DNA of 64,000 bases from Arenimonas oryziterrae DSM 21050 = YC6267. GTDB taxonomy: Bacteria; Pseudomonadota; Gammaproteobacteria; Xanthomonadales; Xanthomonadaceae. Shown here piece by piece: positions 26,297 to 35,185 of the stretch. Within the stretch, counting starts at the first letter, position 1. Each line of letters begins with the position of its first letter. A model generated the notes under the pieces. That model saw only the letters and a program-made list of their open reading frames with translations, did no database searches and was not told the origin of the DNA. The stretch is from the NCBI RefSeq assembly GCF_000420545.1, contig NZ_ATVD01000001.1, forward strand, positions 868,001 to 932,000, in the 5' to 3' direction. Made by a program: the position numbers and the translations under genes.

Positions 26297-28549
26297 ATGA
26301 TCTCGTCTCCGCCCTCGCTGCTCGCCCGCGCCCTCTTCGCCGCCCTGCTCTCGGGCAGTGCATTCGCCGCCCACGCACAGTCGATCACGGTCGACGGCAA
26401 GCTCGACGAACCGGAGTGGGCGCAGGCGCGCGTGTTCAAGGACTTCAAGGTCACGCAGCCGTATTCGCTGGCCACGCCCGATCCGGCGCTCGCGACCGAA
26501 GCGCGCATGATCTCGACGCCGCAGGGCATCGCGGTGGGCTTCACCGTCGCGCATCCGGCGAACGTGCCGCGCGTCAAGCCGCGCCTGGAACGCGATCAGG
26601 GCCGTCCGAGCGATCGCGTCAACTTCATGATCGACTTCGACGCCGACGGCCGCACCGCCTACAACTTCACCGTCGGCCTGTCCGGTTCGATCCAGGACGT
26701 CGTCGTTACCAACGAAAACTATTTCAACTCCGACTGGGACACCGACTGGTCCTGGGCGGTCACCGAAACCGAGACCGGCTGGTACGTGGAAATGCTGATC
26801 CCGTGGTCGGTCGCGCCGATGCGCGGCTCGGACACGCCCACACGCACGGTCGCGGTGTATTTCGATCGCGTCATGGGCGGCAACGGCGAACGCTATGCCA
26901 CGCCCGCCGCGTCGTACGAGCGCCCGCGCTTCGTCTCCGATTTCGAGAAGGTGGAAATTCCGCAGTACCGCAAAGCGCTGTTCCATGTCTGGCCCTACGT
27001 CACGGTGCTGCACGACCTCATCGACGGCAGCACCGACTACAAGGTCGGCGCCGACCTGTTCTGGAAGCCTTCACCGACCTTCCAGCTCAGCGCGACGATC
27101 AATCCCGACTTCGGCCAGGTCGAAGCCGACGAACTCGTCGTCAATTTCGATGCGGTCGAAACCTTCTACACCGACAAGCGCCCGTTCTTCACCGAGAACC
27201 AGGGCTTCTTCGATCTGCGCACGCCCGACAACGGCCAGCTGATCTACACGCGCCGCATCGGCGCGAATGCCGACGACGGCTCGGGCGCGGCCGATATCGA
27301 CGCGGCAGTGAAGCTCAACGGTTCGGTCGGCGAGCTCGGCTACGGCCTGCTCGCAGCCGCCGAACACGACGATGCCGGCCGTGATTTCTACGCCGCGCGT
27401 CTGCTCTACCCGGTCACGCCGAAGCTCAGCCTCGGCTGGCTGGGCACCGACACCGAGCGGCCGTTCCGCGATCGCACGGCGCAGGTGCAGGCCTTCGACC
27501 TGCGCTGGCGCCCGAGCGATACGCTGACGGTGAACGCGCAGATCCTCGCGAGCTTCATCGATCAGGCCGGCCTGTCGAAGGACGGCACCGGCGGCTGGTT
27601 CCGCATCAACTACGCGCCCTCGCAGTCCTGGACTTACGAAGCCGAAGCGACGCATTTCGATCGCCGCCTGGACTTCAACGACCTCGGCTTCCTGCGCCGC
27701 GCCAGTCTCAACGAGCTCGAGCTCACCGCCAACTACACCCGCCGCGCGACCAGCGACACCTCGCGCATCCGCAGCTCCGGTTTCTCCGTCGAAACCCAGC
27801 ATCGCAGCAACGATACCGGTGATCGTCTGCCGACCTGGCTCCTGCTGAACGGCGAACTCGAACTGCGCAGCGGCGGCAACATCGAAATCGGTCACAACCT
27901 CATCAGTGCCGGTTGGAACGATCTGATCTCGCGCGGTCATGGCCTATGGCGCGTGTCCGGCCGCAGCAACTCTTTCGCGGAATTCAATTCCGCGCGGCAT
28001 GGCCAGTGGCAGTTCTCTGTCTACGGCGAGCTGGCCCCGCAGGGCCTGGAGAACGGCGACGCGAAAGTGCTCTACCTCACCACGAACTGGTATCCGAGCG
28101 ACACACTCAATGCCCAGCTCGAGCTCGGCCGGCAGAAAGCCAGCGACTGGCTGATCTGGGAAGGCGGCACCGACTTCGGCCGCTACCACAAGGATCTGCG
28201 CGAGATGTCGCTCAATCTGGGCTGGTTCCCGAGCAGCAAGCACGAGTTCCGGGTGAAAACGCAGTGGCTGGCGATCGGCGCTGACCGCGGCGAACGCTAT
28301 CTGCTGCAGCCCGACGGCCGCATGAGCAACGGCGCCCTCGCCTTGCCCGCGTTCGAGATCAACAGCTTCGGCGTGCAGCTGCGCTACCGCTACCTGCTCG
28401 GTCCGCAGTCGGACATCTATCTGGTGTATTCGCGCGGCGGCTATCTGGAAGAGAACCGCGAACTGCGCTCGACCGGCGACCTGTTCGACGAAGCGCTCGG
28501 CCTGCGCGATTCCGATCAGATCCTGGCGAAGATCCGCTACCGCTTCTGA
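26297..28549 (+). CDS. DUF5916 outer-membrane protein with CBM9-like N-terminal domain
   Basis: A 750-residue protein with a signal peptide ending AAHAQS. Residues about 28-215 are a carbohydrate-binding family 9-like domain (ITVDGKLDEPEWAQA), followed by a DUF5916 region (NPDFGQVEADELVVNFDAVETFYTDKRPFFTENQGFFDL). It closes with alternating beta-strand sequence ending in IRYRF, the C-terminal Phe expected for outer-membrane barrels. Family members are outer-membrane proteins sometimes linked to polymer uptake; the ligand is unknown. Single gene. Confidence 0.88.
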   Translation: MISSPPSLLARALFAALLSGSAFAAHAQSITVDGKLDEPEWAQARVFKDFKVTQPYSLATPDPALATEARMISTPQGIAVGFTVAHPANVPRVKPRLERDQGRPSDRVNFMIDFDADGRTAYNFTVGLSGSIQDVVVTNENYFNSDWDTDWSWAVTETETGWYVEMLIPWSVAPMRGSDTPTRTVAVYFDRVMGGNGERYATPAASYERPRFVSDFEKVEIPQYRKALFHVWPYVTVLHDLIDGSTDYKVGADLFWKPSPTFQLSATINPDFGQVEADELVVNFDAVETFYTDKRPFFTENQGFFDLRTPDNGQLIYTRRIGANADDGSGAADIDAAVKLNGSVGELGYGLLAAAEHDDAGRDFYAARLLYPVTPKLSLGWLGTDTERPFRDRTAQVQAFDLRWRPSDTLTVNAQILASFIDQAGLSKDGTGGWFRINYAPSQSWTYEAEATHFDRRLDFNDLGFLRRASLNELELTANYTRRATSDTSRIRSSGFSVETQHRSNDTGDRLPTWLLLNGELELRSGGNIEIGHNLISAGWNDLISRGHGLWRVSGRSNSFAEFNSARHGQWQFSVYGELAPQGLENGDAKVLYLTTNWYPSDTLNAQLELGRQKASDWLIWEGGTDFGRYHKDLREMSLNLGWFPSSKHEFRVKTQWLAIGADRGERYLLQPDGRMSNGALALPAFEINSFGVQLRYRYLLGPQSDIYLVYSRGGYLEENRELRSTGDLFDEALGLRDSDQILAKIRYRF

Positions 28550-28556
28550 GCCGCGC

Positions 28557-28871
28557 CTAGTCGCCCAAGCCGATGCCGGCCAGCAGCTGCCGGATCGCGT
28601 CGGCTTGCACGGGCGCGAACTGCACGCCCATGTGATCGACTGCGAGCCGCGTGACGCGGCCATTGAGCATGACCACGTGTTCGGGATCGAGCTGGAAGTA
28701 CAGACGCAACGCGGTGCCCGCATGCGCCTCCCAGTCGTCGGCCAGACCAAGCCGCGCACCACTCTCGGACAAGTCGTAGACCACGACGCGGTGTTCGCTG
28801 CCATTGGGCGAAATCATGATGGCGAGAAACACGTTCTCGCGCGGATGCTCGCGTTTTTCGGCGGCGGCCAT
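28557..28871 (-). CDS. PilZ domain protein (cyclic di-GMP receptor)
   Basis: A 104-residue single-domain PilZ protein. The c-di-GMP binding motifs are present: RxxxR as REHPR near residue 7, and D/NxSxxG as DLSESG near residue 34. The cytosolic protein probably responds to c-di-GMP made by the diguanylate cyclases encoded elsewhere in the window. Its target is unknown. Confidence 0.9.
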   Translation of the reverse strand: MAAAEKREHPRENVFLAIMISPNGSEHRVVVYDLSESGARLGLADDWEAHAGTALRLYFQLDPEHVVMLNGRVTRLAVDHMGVQFAPVQADAIRQLLAGIGLGD

Positions 28872-28947
28872 GGCGGCATTGTGCTCGCGAAAACGGCCGG
28901 AGGCGAATCGGCCGCCGTCGCGTGGAAACGCGTCTCCGCGTACCCGT

Positions 28948-29682
28948 CTAATCGGTCTTTTCGGCGGGTGCGACCTGGACGGGTGCGTCGCCAGTCAGGG
29001 GATCGAGGTCCACGAGATGCACGGTGTTGAGGCGCCGGGCGTTGCCGAGCGAGAAGGTCGCGTCCGGGCCCAGGGCCAGCGTCGCCGATGCGATGGTCCC
29101 GGCCTGCTCGAGCGACACGCTGCCGTCGCGCGTGGCCACCGTCAGCGCCTGGATCGTGCCGCTGCGAATGGTGATCATGTTCGCGCACTTGCCTTTGCAA
29201 CCGGCCGGCTCACGCGTATCGATCACGCGCAGCTGCTGGACGTCGCCCTGCAGGAACACCGGCCCCGAACTGCGCACGTCGAGCGAGGGCATTGGCGTTT
29301 TCACCTCGATTTCGCTGCCGCGCAGGATGAGATGGCGGACGCGGGTCGGCAGGGAGACTTTCAATTCCCGGTAGCGCAGCGTCGGATTTTCTTCGGTGGG
29401 CTCTGGCAAGGCACGCGTCGCGATGATCAGGGTGCTGCCGCGTCGGGAAACCTGCACGTCGCGGATATCCTCGTGCACGCTCGGCGAGTCGACACGGACT
29501 TCATGGGCCTGGCCGTCGGCAAAGGTGAGCGAGAAATTGTCTTTGGAGGCCACCTCGACGGTATCGATCCCGGTGAAATCCAGGGCGACGCGACTGGTTT
29601 CGTCCGGTGGCCGTTGCGAAAACGCGATCGCGCTCAAGAACAGTGCCATGGCGACAGCGAAAGTGGCGGCAGTGCGTTTCAT
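28948..29682 (-). CDS. Exported protein with DUF2807/GIN-like beta-helix pattern
   Basis: A 244-residue protein. ATG at 29682 begins a signal peptide (MKRTAATFAVAMALFLSAIA). The start overlaps the stop of the ABC permease gene by one base (TGATG), showing that it belongs to the same operon. The mature part has the repetitive short-strand pattern of GIN/DUF2807 proteins (FTGIDTVEVASKDNFSLTF, SEIEVKTPMPSLDVRSSGPVFLQGDV). Such proteins are often found beside ABC transporters or PspC-like membrane proteins. Function unknown. Confidence 0.75.
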   Translation of the reverse strand: MKRTAATFAVAMALFLSAIAFSQRPPDETSRVALDFTGIDTVEVASKDNFSLTFADGQAHEVRVDSPSVHEDIRDVQVSRRGSTLIIATRALPEPTEENPTLRYRELKVSLPTRVRHLILRGSEIEVKTPMPSLDVRSSGPVFLQGDVQQLRVIDTREPAGCKGKCANMITIRSGTIQALTVATRDGSVSLEQAGTIASATLALGPDATFSLGNARRLNTVHLVDLDPLTGDAPVQVAPAEKTD

Positions 29683-30485
29683 CAGGCGATCTCCCGTTCC
29701 CGCAGCGCAAACAGGCAGGCGATCCACAACAGGACCGGCACGCCGACCCAGGCGGCGGCGAACAGCGTGCTTTGCCAGGTGGGCAGCTCCCACACGCTGC
29801 TCCAGTATCCGAAGAAGAGATCGGGCTGGGTGCTGAGTACGGAGGCCAGGAAGATCACCGCCAGCAGGACGAAAAAGGCGGCAAGAATGGTCTTGATGAA
29901 AGGCATCGCACGAAAATACAGGCTGCCGAGCACGGCGAAGCCCTGCAGCGCGCCGAGCGACAGGATCACCATCCACAGATACGCCCGGTCGATGTGCTCC
30001 CAGACGAAATACAGCTCGAAATTCTCCGGCTTCAGGAGATATCCGAGGTTGTCGTTGCCCGCCGCGGCGCTCAGCACATAGGCGTTGTGCGCCTGGGCCG
30101 CAGCGATCAGACCGGCGGGAATATTGCAGACGTTGTAGGCCAGGATATAGGCCAGCGGATAGGCCACTGCGACAACGAGAAATGCCAGCAGCCATTTCTC
30201 GAACGAAGAGGCGGGCCGCATCAGCAGCACCAGGCTCGACTCCGGCCGCGTCATCGCCTGGAAGTAGCGACCAGCGAAAATCGGCGCGGTCAGGTACAGC
30301 CCCGTGTAGAAGAACGCCGCCTGGCCACCGGTGCTCAGCGCGCGGAAGCCGTCATCGGGCAGGAGCAGGATCAGCACCAGCACGAAGTGCACGATCACAC
30401 CGATGCCAAGGAACCAGGCGTACGTGCGCCATTGTTCGGCCCAATGCGCTGCCGCCAGACGCCGGAATCTCGTCAGCTTAAACAT
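29682..30485 (-). CDS. ABC transporter permease (ABC-2 type)
   Basis: A 267-residue integral membrane protein with about six transmembrane helices. It is encoded directly after, and overlapping by 8 nt, an ABC ATPase gene. It has no solute-binding partner nearby, so it is likely an exporter. The substrate cannot be told. The next gene in the operon is the exported GIN-like protein. Confidence 0.85.
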   Translation of the reverse strand: MFKLTRFRRLAAAHWAEQWRTYAWFLGIGVIVHFVLVLILLLPDDGFRALSTGGQAAFFYTGLYLTAPIFAGRYFQAMTRPESSLVLLMRPASSFEKWLLAFLVVAVAYPLAYILAYNVCNIPAGLIAAAQAHNAYVLSAAAGNDNLGYLLKPENFELYFVWEHIDRAYLWMVILSLGALQGFAVLGSLYFRAMPFIKTILAAFFVLLAVIFLASVLSTQPDLFFGYWSSVWELPTWQSTLFAAAWVGVPVLLWIACLFALREREIA

Positions 30486-31344
30486 GCGCGCTCTCCTGGT
30501 CGGTCGCCTGCAGGGCCGCGAGCACGCCGGCCTTGTTGCGGCTCAACGCCTTGTACAGCAGCTCCAGATGCACGGCACCCGGCGTCGAAGAGGCATTTTC
30601 GGCGACGAACGCCCATTGCTCGCCCATCGCCTCGTGGTAAATCAGCCCGTCGACCTCCGCCAGCGCCTCCGCGTCCGCCGCCACGCCCATGGTCATGGCC
30701 GCCGCGAGTTCGGGCAAGGTCGCCGACAGCGCCAGCGTCGCCGAATCGACGAACAGGATATGGCTCATGATGCGTTCCAGATCGTGCGCCTGGTGCGTGC
30801 TGATCAGGATCGTGCGGCTGCGCTGTTCGGGACGGGCGACGATGTTCTTGAACTGGTCGCGACCCAGGATATCCAGGCCATTGGTGGGCTCGTCGAGCAG
30901 CAGCACCGGGGTGAACGTCGCAAGCGCGAAGGCCATCGCCGCTTTTTTCTTCTGGCCCAGGCTCATCTGACCGAAGGTCTGCTGCGCCGACAGCTCGAAG
31001 ATGTCGAGATATTCGGCAAAAGCCTCGGCCGAAAACGCCGCATAGAACCCCGCCTGCGTCTGCGCAAGCCGCGTCGCGCTCAGGTCGGGCAGATGGAATT
31101 CCTCCGGGACGATGTAAACCTGCGCCAGGAAGTCCGGATGCCGCCGGCGCGGTTCGAAACCCCGCACCTCGATGCGACCCCGACGTGGAAACAGCAGCCC
31201 GGCCAACAGCTTGAGCAGGGTCGACTTGCCGCTGCCATTGCGCCCGAAGACACCGTAAACGCCCGGCTCGTCGATCTGAAGATTGAAACGCTCGTAAAGC
31301 TTGTTCTTCCGGTAGGCAAAGGAAAGATCGTTTACGCGGATCAC
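30478..31344 (-). CDS. ABC transporter ATP-binding protein
   Basis: A 288-residue protein with GTG start at 31344. Walker A is GRNGSGKST (about residue 34), signature MSLGQKKK (about 127), Walker B VLLLDEPTNGLD (about 147), and the switch His is in ISTHQ. The C-terminal 70 residues are a domain of the kind found in exporter ATPases. First gene of a three-gene operon (ATPase, permease, exported protein). Confidence 0.93.
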   Translation of the reverse strand: MIRVNDLSFAYRKNKLYERFNLQIDEPGVYGVFGRNGSGKSTLLKLLAGLLFPRRGRIEVRGFEPRRRHPDFLAQVYIVPEEFHLPDLSATRLAQTQAGFYAAFSAEAFAEYLDIFELSAQQTFGQMSLGQKKKAAMAFALATFTPVLLLDEPTNGLDILGRDQFKNIVARPEQRSRTILISTHQAHDLERIMSHILFVDSATLALSATLPELAAAMTMGVAADAEALAEVDGLIYHEAMGEQWAFVAENASSTPGAVHLELLYKALSRNKAGVLAALQATDQESAHV

Positions 31345-31391
31345 AAGCGCCCCTCGCTGGTTGCTGCCGGCATTCTAGGCACAACCCGCGG

Positions 31392-32264
31392 TCAGAGCAC
31401 ACCATTCTCGCGCAGGGATTTCGCCGCCAGATCGATCGCCGCCTCGGCGGGCGTGTCCTCGTCGCCGATCACGCAGCTGACGAAGAGATAGGAACTGCCT
31501 TCGCGACGCACGCGCCCGACCAGCCAGCGCACGGTGCGACCGTCGGCATCGGTGCCGCTGCCGGTTTTCGCCGCGACGGACGTACCCGCCGGCCACGGCG
31601 CGTCGAACGGATGCTCGCCCAGCGAATTGACGACCACGCCTGGCGGCTGCAGCAGCATCGACATCACCGTCGTCATCGATTCGAACTTCACCGGCAGCTT
31701 GCCGTCGTAGAAGCGGCGCAGGAAATCCAGCTGCTCCTCGGGGGTGATCTGCAGCGAACCGCCGAGCCAGAACGTGGTCAGCCCGCTCTCGCTGTCGGCA
31801 TTGCCGTAGGCGAATTTGCGCAGGTACGCGGCTTCCTTTTTCTCGCCGACGCGTTCGGCGACCTTCTGGTAGTACCAGACCACCGAGTTCTGCAAGGCGC
31901 TGGCCAGGGTGTGATCGCGCTTGGACGATTCGGGCCAGTTGCCACTGCCGTCGTAGGGGATGACCTCGTCGGGCCCGGACACGGCGCCGGTGTCGAGCGC
32001 GATCAGCGAATGCGGAATCTTGAACGTCGACGCCGGCGTGACGCGCGAGTCGCAGACCTCGTCCGGTGCGCGGCGAACCTCGCCCTTGCCCACTTCGAAC
32101 AACAGGAAGCACGAACCAACGGCCGGCTTCTTGTCCGCCTTCCACGGCAACTCGATCGCCGCCGCACTGCCCACCCACAGCAGGCCCGTCAGCGCGGCCA
32201 GAGACAGGCCCCGGCGCCAACGCAGCGCCCACGCGGCGTGTCCCGACATTCTTTCTTGATGCAT
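31392..32264 (-). CDS. Class D (OXA-type) beta-lactamase
   Basis: A 290-residue exported serine beta-lactamase. Motifs are complete: S79-T-F-K82 (nucleophile and the lysine that is carboxylated), S127-V-V, Y153-G-N, Trp166 in FWLGGS, and K233-T-G. A signal peptide of about 36 residues ends near GSAAA. A ribosome binding site (AGGAGT) precedes the ATG at 32264; a second ATG five codons on is possible. Hydrolyses penicillins and perhaps other beta-lactams in the periplasm. No mobile element or resistance gene is next to it, so it looks like a resident chromosomal gene. Confidence 0.93.
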   Translation of the reverse strand: MHQERMSGHAAWALRWRRGLSLAALTGLLWVGSAAAIELPWKADKKPAVGSCFLLFEVGKGEVRRAPDEVCDSRVTPASTFKIPHSLIALDTGAVSGPDEVIPYDGSGNWPESSKRDHTLASALQNSVVWYYQKVAERVGEKKEAAYLRKFAYGNADSESGLTTFWLGGSLQITPEEQLDFLRRFYDGKLPVKFESMTTVMSMLLQPPGVVVNSLGEHPFDAPWPAGTSVAAKTGSGTDADGRTVRWLVGRVRREGSSYLFVSCVIGDEDTPAEAAIDLAAKSLRENGVL

Positions 32265-32441
32265 GGTCCCATTACTCCTGAAAACGCACGAATTAACGGC
32301 ATTTTAGCCGTGTGGCGGCGTTTATGACCCCGCCGGAAGGCAGGGGTTCAGGCCAGGTTCGTCGAAGGTCGGCGCGTTCAGGGTATTCGGTCGGCGACGC
32401 CGCGATTGCGAGGGGTGAAGCTTCGCCCCTATGCTCGGGTC

Positions 32442-32873
32442 ATGACCGATGCCCACGCCCCTGCCGCCGATTTCGCCGACCGTGTCCGTGCCTGCTTCGA
32501 TCTGCAACCCGCGATGCACCTCATCGGCGCCGAACTGACGCGTGTGGACGCGGGCGAGGTGGAGATCGCGATGGCGCATCGCGACACGCTGACGCAGCAA
32601 CATGGCTTCATCCATGCCGGTATCGTCACGACCCTGGTCGACAGCGCCTGCGGCTTCGCGGCGCTATCGCTGATGCCGGCCGGCTCGGATGTGCTGAGCG
32701 TGGAATTCAAACTCAACTTGCTGCGCCCGGCGGCCGGCACGCGCTTCCGCGCCGTCGGCACGGTGCTCAAACCGGGCCGCACCCTGATGATCACGCGCGG
32801 CGATATCTTCGCCGACCAGGAAGGCACGTCGGTCCTGGTCGCGACGATGCTGGCGACGATGATCCGCCGCTGA
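32442..32873 (+). CDS. PaaI-type hotdog thioesterase
   Basis: A 143-residue single hotdog-fold protein. The PaaI-type active-site segment QQHGFIHAGIVTTLVDSACG (residues about 46-65) holds the conserved Gly-x-x-His and the Asp. It should hydrolyse acyl- or aryl-CoA thioesters. The ATG at 32442 is preferred over the longer frame because it gives the usual family length. No pathway neighbour identifies the substrate. Confidence 0.9.
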   Translation: MTDAHAPAADFADRVRACFDLQPAMHLIGAELTRVDAGEVEIAMAHRDTLTQQHGFIHAGIVTTLVDSACGFAALSLMPAGSDVLSVEFKLNLLRPAAGTRFRAVGTVLKPGRTLMITRGDIFADQEGTSVLVATMLATMIRR

Positions 32874-32901
32874 GCGGCCGCGTCGCAACGATCGATCGGG
32901 T

Positions 32902-33270
32902 CTACAGCGGCCGCAGCTGATCGGCAATCGACCGCGTCTTGTCGGTGACCTGGTCGCCGGTATGCAGGGTCGATTTGCGCTCGATGAGCATCACCAGGCA
33001 TTCGCCGGCGGCGCTCGGATTGTGCCGCACGCCCTTGGGCACGACGTACAACTCGCCCTCGCCCAGTTCGACCGCGCCACTGTCCATGTCGATGCGCAGG
33101 CGCCCCTGCAGCACCAGAAACATTTCGTCTTCGTGCTCGTGGCTGTGCCAGCCGAACGTGCCCTCTACCCGCGCAACCTTGACGTAGGAATCGTCGACGT
33201 CGGCGATCACGCGTGGAGACCAAAGTTCGGCGAGGTTGGCAGCGATTTGCCGCGGCGATACCACGCTCAT
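32902..33270 (-). CDS. Cupin domain protein
   Basis: A 122-residue small cupin. The first metal motif is GTFGWHSHEHEDEMFLVLQG, with two His and a Glu, and the second motif is GELYVVPKGVRHNPSA. It probably binds a divalent metal. The role (isomerase, dioxygenase or sugar-related) is not evident. The start overlaps the stop of the CPBP gene by ATGA, so the two are one operon. Confidence 0.9.
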   Translation of the reverse strand: MSVVSPRQIAANLAELWSPRVIADVDDSYVKVARVEGTFGWHSHEHEDEMFLVLQGRLRIDMDSGAVELGEGELYVVPKGVRHNPSAAGECLVMLIERKSTLHTGDQVTDKTRSIADQLRPL

Positions 33271-34199
33271 GGGCTTTCCTCCGTTCGTATGCCGACGCCA
33301 GCTGCGGCCGCCGCCTCGCGCGCTCTGCGACGCCAGATCATGAGCGCGATCGCGACGACAAAAAACACGCTGCACAGGACACTGCCTTCCGGCCCTTCCG
33401 TGCCGCCGGTCAGGAGATCCGGACCGTGCGGACGCAAGGCCACCAGCAAGGCCGGAAGGTTCGCATCGATGCCGGTGACGGGCAACTCGAACCCGGTCGA
33501 GAGCAGCCAGTTCCAGCCCGTGTGCCAACCCATCACGCCCCAAATGCTCTTGGCGTGCAACGCCCAGACGCAGGCGAACACCGAGAACAGGAACGAGCAG
33601 CTCACGATACGCAGCGGCTGGTGCGGGCTGTAGTGCAAGAACGTGAAGGCCAGCGACACCAGCAACACCGCGATCGCGACATTGAACTTGCGCGCGACCG
33701 CCGACAACAGCCAGCCGCGGAAAATGATTTCTTCCGTGCCGGCCTGCAGCACGAAACTCGCCAGCAACAGCACCACATGCATCAAGCTCATCGGCGACCG
33801 CCATGCCGCGAAAAAACCACCGGCCTGCAGGCCGCCCGCGATCCAGATCGAAATCACCACGATCGATACCGTGCCGGCGCCGATGGCGATGCCGTGCAGA
33901 AACTTGTGCAGGGGCTGCGGACCGACCAGGCCGATCGTCGTGAACGGACGGCGTTCGACCCAGCGCACCCAGGCGAGAACTTCCAGCAGGTTCAGCGCGA
34001 AGGGAATGGTCAGCAGGGCGTAGAAGCCGCGCAACCCGATCGGCGCGCCCATCGGCTCGAGGAAATGATTCGCCTGCATCCATCCGTCCGTCGCCAGCAC
34101 CGGCGCCGCCACGAACACGATCAGCAGGATGGGAGCGAGCAGACCCCAGGGCAGCCAGCCGCGGGCAGGTTCGGGCGAATACAGGGAGACGGGGGTCAT
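33267..34199 (-). CDS. CPBP family intramembrane metalloprotease
   Basis: A 310-residue polytopic membrane protein. The Abi/CPBP motif GTEEIIFRGWL (EExxxR) lies in the middle, followed by FTFLHYS and a GWHTGWNW segment supplying the conserved His residues. The family includes CAAX-processing and bacteriocin-immunity proteases, and this one could process a membrane peptide. ATG at 34199 is chosen over the upstream frame because of the family N-terminus. A LysR gene is divergent; the CPBP-cupin operon is therefore a candidate target of that regulator. Confidence 0.88.
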   Translation of the reverse strand: MTPVSLYSPEPARGWLPWGLLAPILLIVFVAAPVLATDGWMQANHFLEPMGAPIGLRGFYALLTIPFALNLLEVLAWVRWVERRPFTTIGLVGPQPLHKFLHGIAIGAGTVSIVVISIWIAGGLQAGGFFAAWRSPMSLMHVVLLLASFVLQAGTEEIIFRGWLLSAVARKFNVAIAVLLVSLAFTFLHYSPHQPLRIVSCSFLFSVFACVWALHAKSIWGVMGWHTGWNWLLSTGFELPVTGIDANLPALLVALRPHGPDLLTGGTEGPEGSVLCSVFFVVAIALMIWRRRAREAAAAAGVGIRTEESP

Positions 34200-34321
34200 A
34201 CGGGGCTCCGGGCCGGTGAAGCGCCAATCTAGCTCACGTAAATTCGCATGGGAACCGACGACGATGAACACCTTCCATGCATACTTGCATGACGCTGTCC
34301 GGCGTCATCCGAGGGTCCGGC

Positions 34322-35185
34322 ATGGAATGGAGCGACCTGCGCGTGTTTCTCGCGATTGCGCGCGAAGGCACGCTCGGCGCGGCCGCGCGTCGGCTCGAGC
34401 AGACGCAGCCGACGATGGGTCGGCGCCTGCGCGCGCTCGAAGACGCGGTGGGCCACAAACTTTTCCAGCGCACGAGCGCGGGCTTCGTGCTGACCGACGA
34501 AGGCAGCGCGGTGCTCGCGCATGCCGAGCGCATGGAAGAAGAAGCGCTGGCGATCGCGCGTCGGCTCACCGGCCAGGAACAGCATCTCGAAGGCGGCCTG
34601 CGCGTGACTTCGTCGGACTGGTTCGGAGCGACGGTGCTCACGCCCCTGCTCGCCGAGTTCGCGCAGACGCATCCGCGCATCACCGTCGAGTTGCTCACCG
34701 AGGCGCGCTTTCTCAGTCTGTCGCGCCGCGAAGCCGATCTGGCTTTCCGCATCCGCCCCTTCGACGAACCCGACGTGATCTCACGCAAGCTGTTGCATAC
34801 CCCGTACGCGGTGTATGCGCGGCGCGGCGGCGCATTTTCCGATGTCGGCGAGGGCGAGGACACCGCCCTGCTCGCGCTCGATTCCGCGTTCGCCGGTTTT
34901 CCCGATGACAGCTGGCTGCAGACGCGCTTGCCGAAGGCGCGCATCGCGTTTCGCAGCAACAGCCGTCTGGTGCAGGCACGCATGTGCGCACAGGGCCTGG
35001 GACTGGCCGTGTTGCCCGTACCGCTAGGCGACAGCCTCGGCGAACTGATGCGCGTGGATCTCGGCGAGCCACCGCCCGGCCGCGATACCTGGATCGGTTA
35101 TCACCGCGATCTGCGCCGGCTCGCGCGCCTGCGTGCCTTGCTTGATCTGGTCGCGTTGCGGTTGGGGGCCTCGGGGCAGGCCTGA
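34322..35185 (+). CDS. LysR family transcriptional regulator
   Basis: A 287-residue LysR protein. The N-terminal helix-turn-helix is WSDLRVFLAIAREGTLGAAARRLEQTQPTMGRRLRALE and the C-terminal part is the periplasmic-binding-like effector domain. ATG at 34322 is the family start. It is divergently transcribed from the CPBP/cupin operon with about 120 nt between, the usual layout for a LysR and its target. The 3' end overlaps the convergent lysoplasmalogenase gene by 162 nt on the opposite strand. Confidence 0.92.
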   Translation: MEWSDLRVFLAIAREGTLGAAARRLEQTQPTMGRRLRALEDAVGHKLFQRTSAGFVLTDEGSAVLAHAERMEEEALAIARRLTGQEQHLEGGLRVTSSDWFGATVLTPLLAEFAQTHPRITVELLTEARFLSLSRREADLAFRIRPFDEPDVISRKLLHTPYAVYARRGGAFSDVGEGEDTALLALDSAFAGFPDDSWLQTRLPKARIAFRSNSRLVQARMCAQGLGLAVLPVPLGDSLGELMRVDLGEPPPGRDTWIGYHRDLRRLARLRALLDLVALRLGASGQA

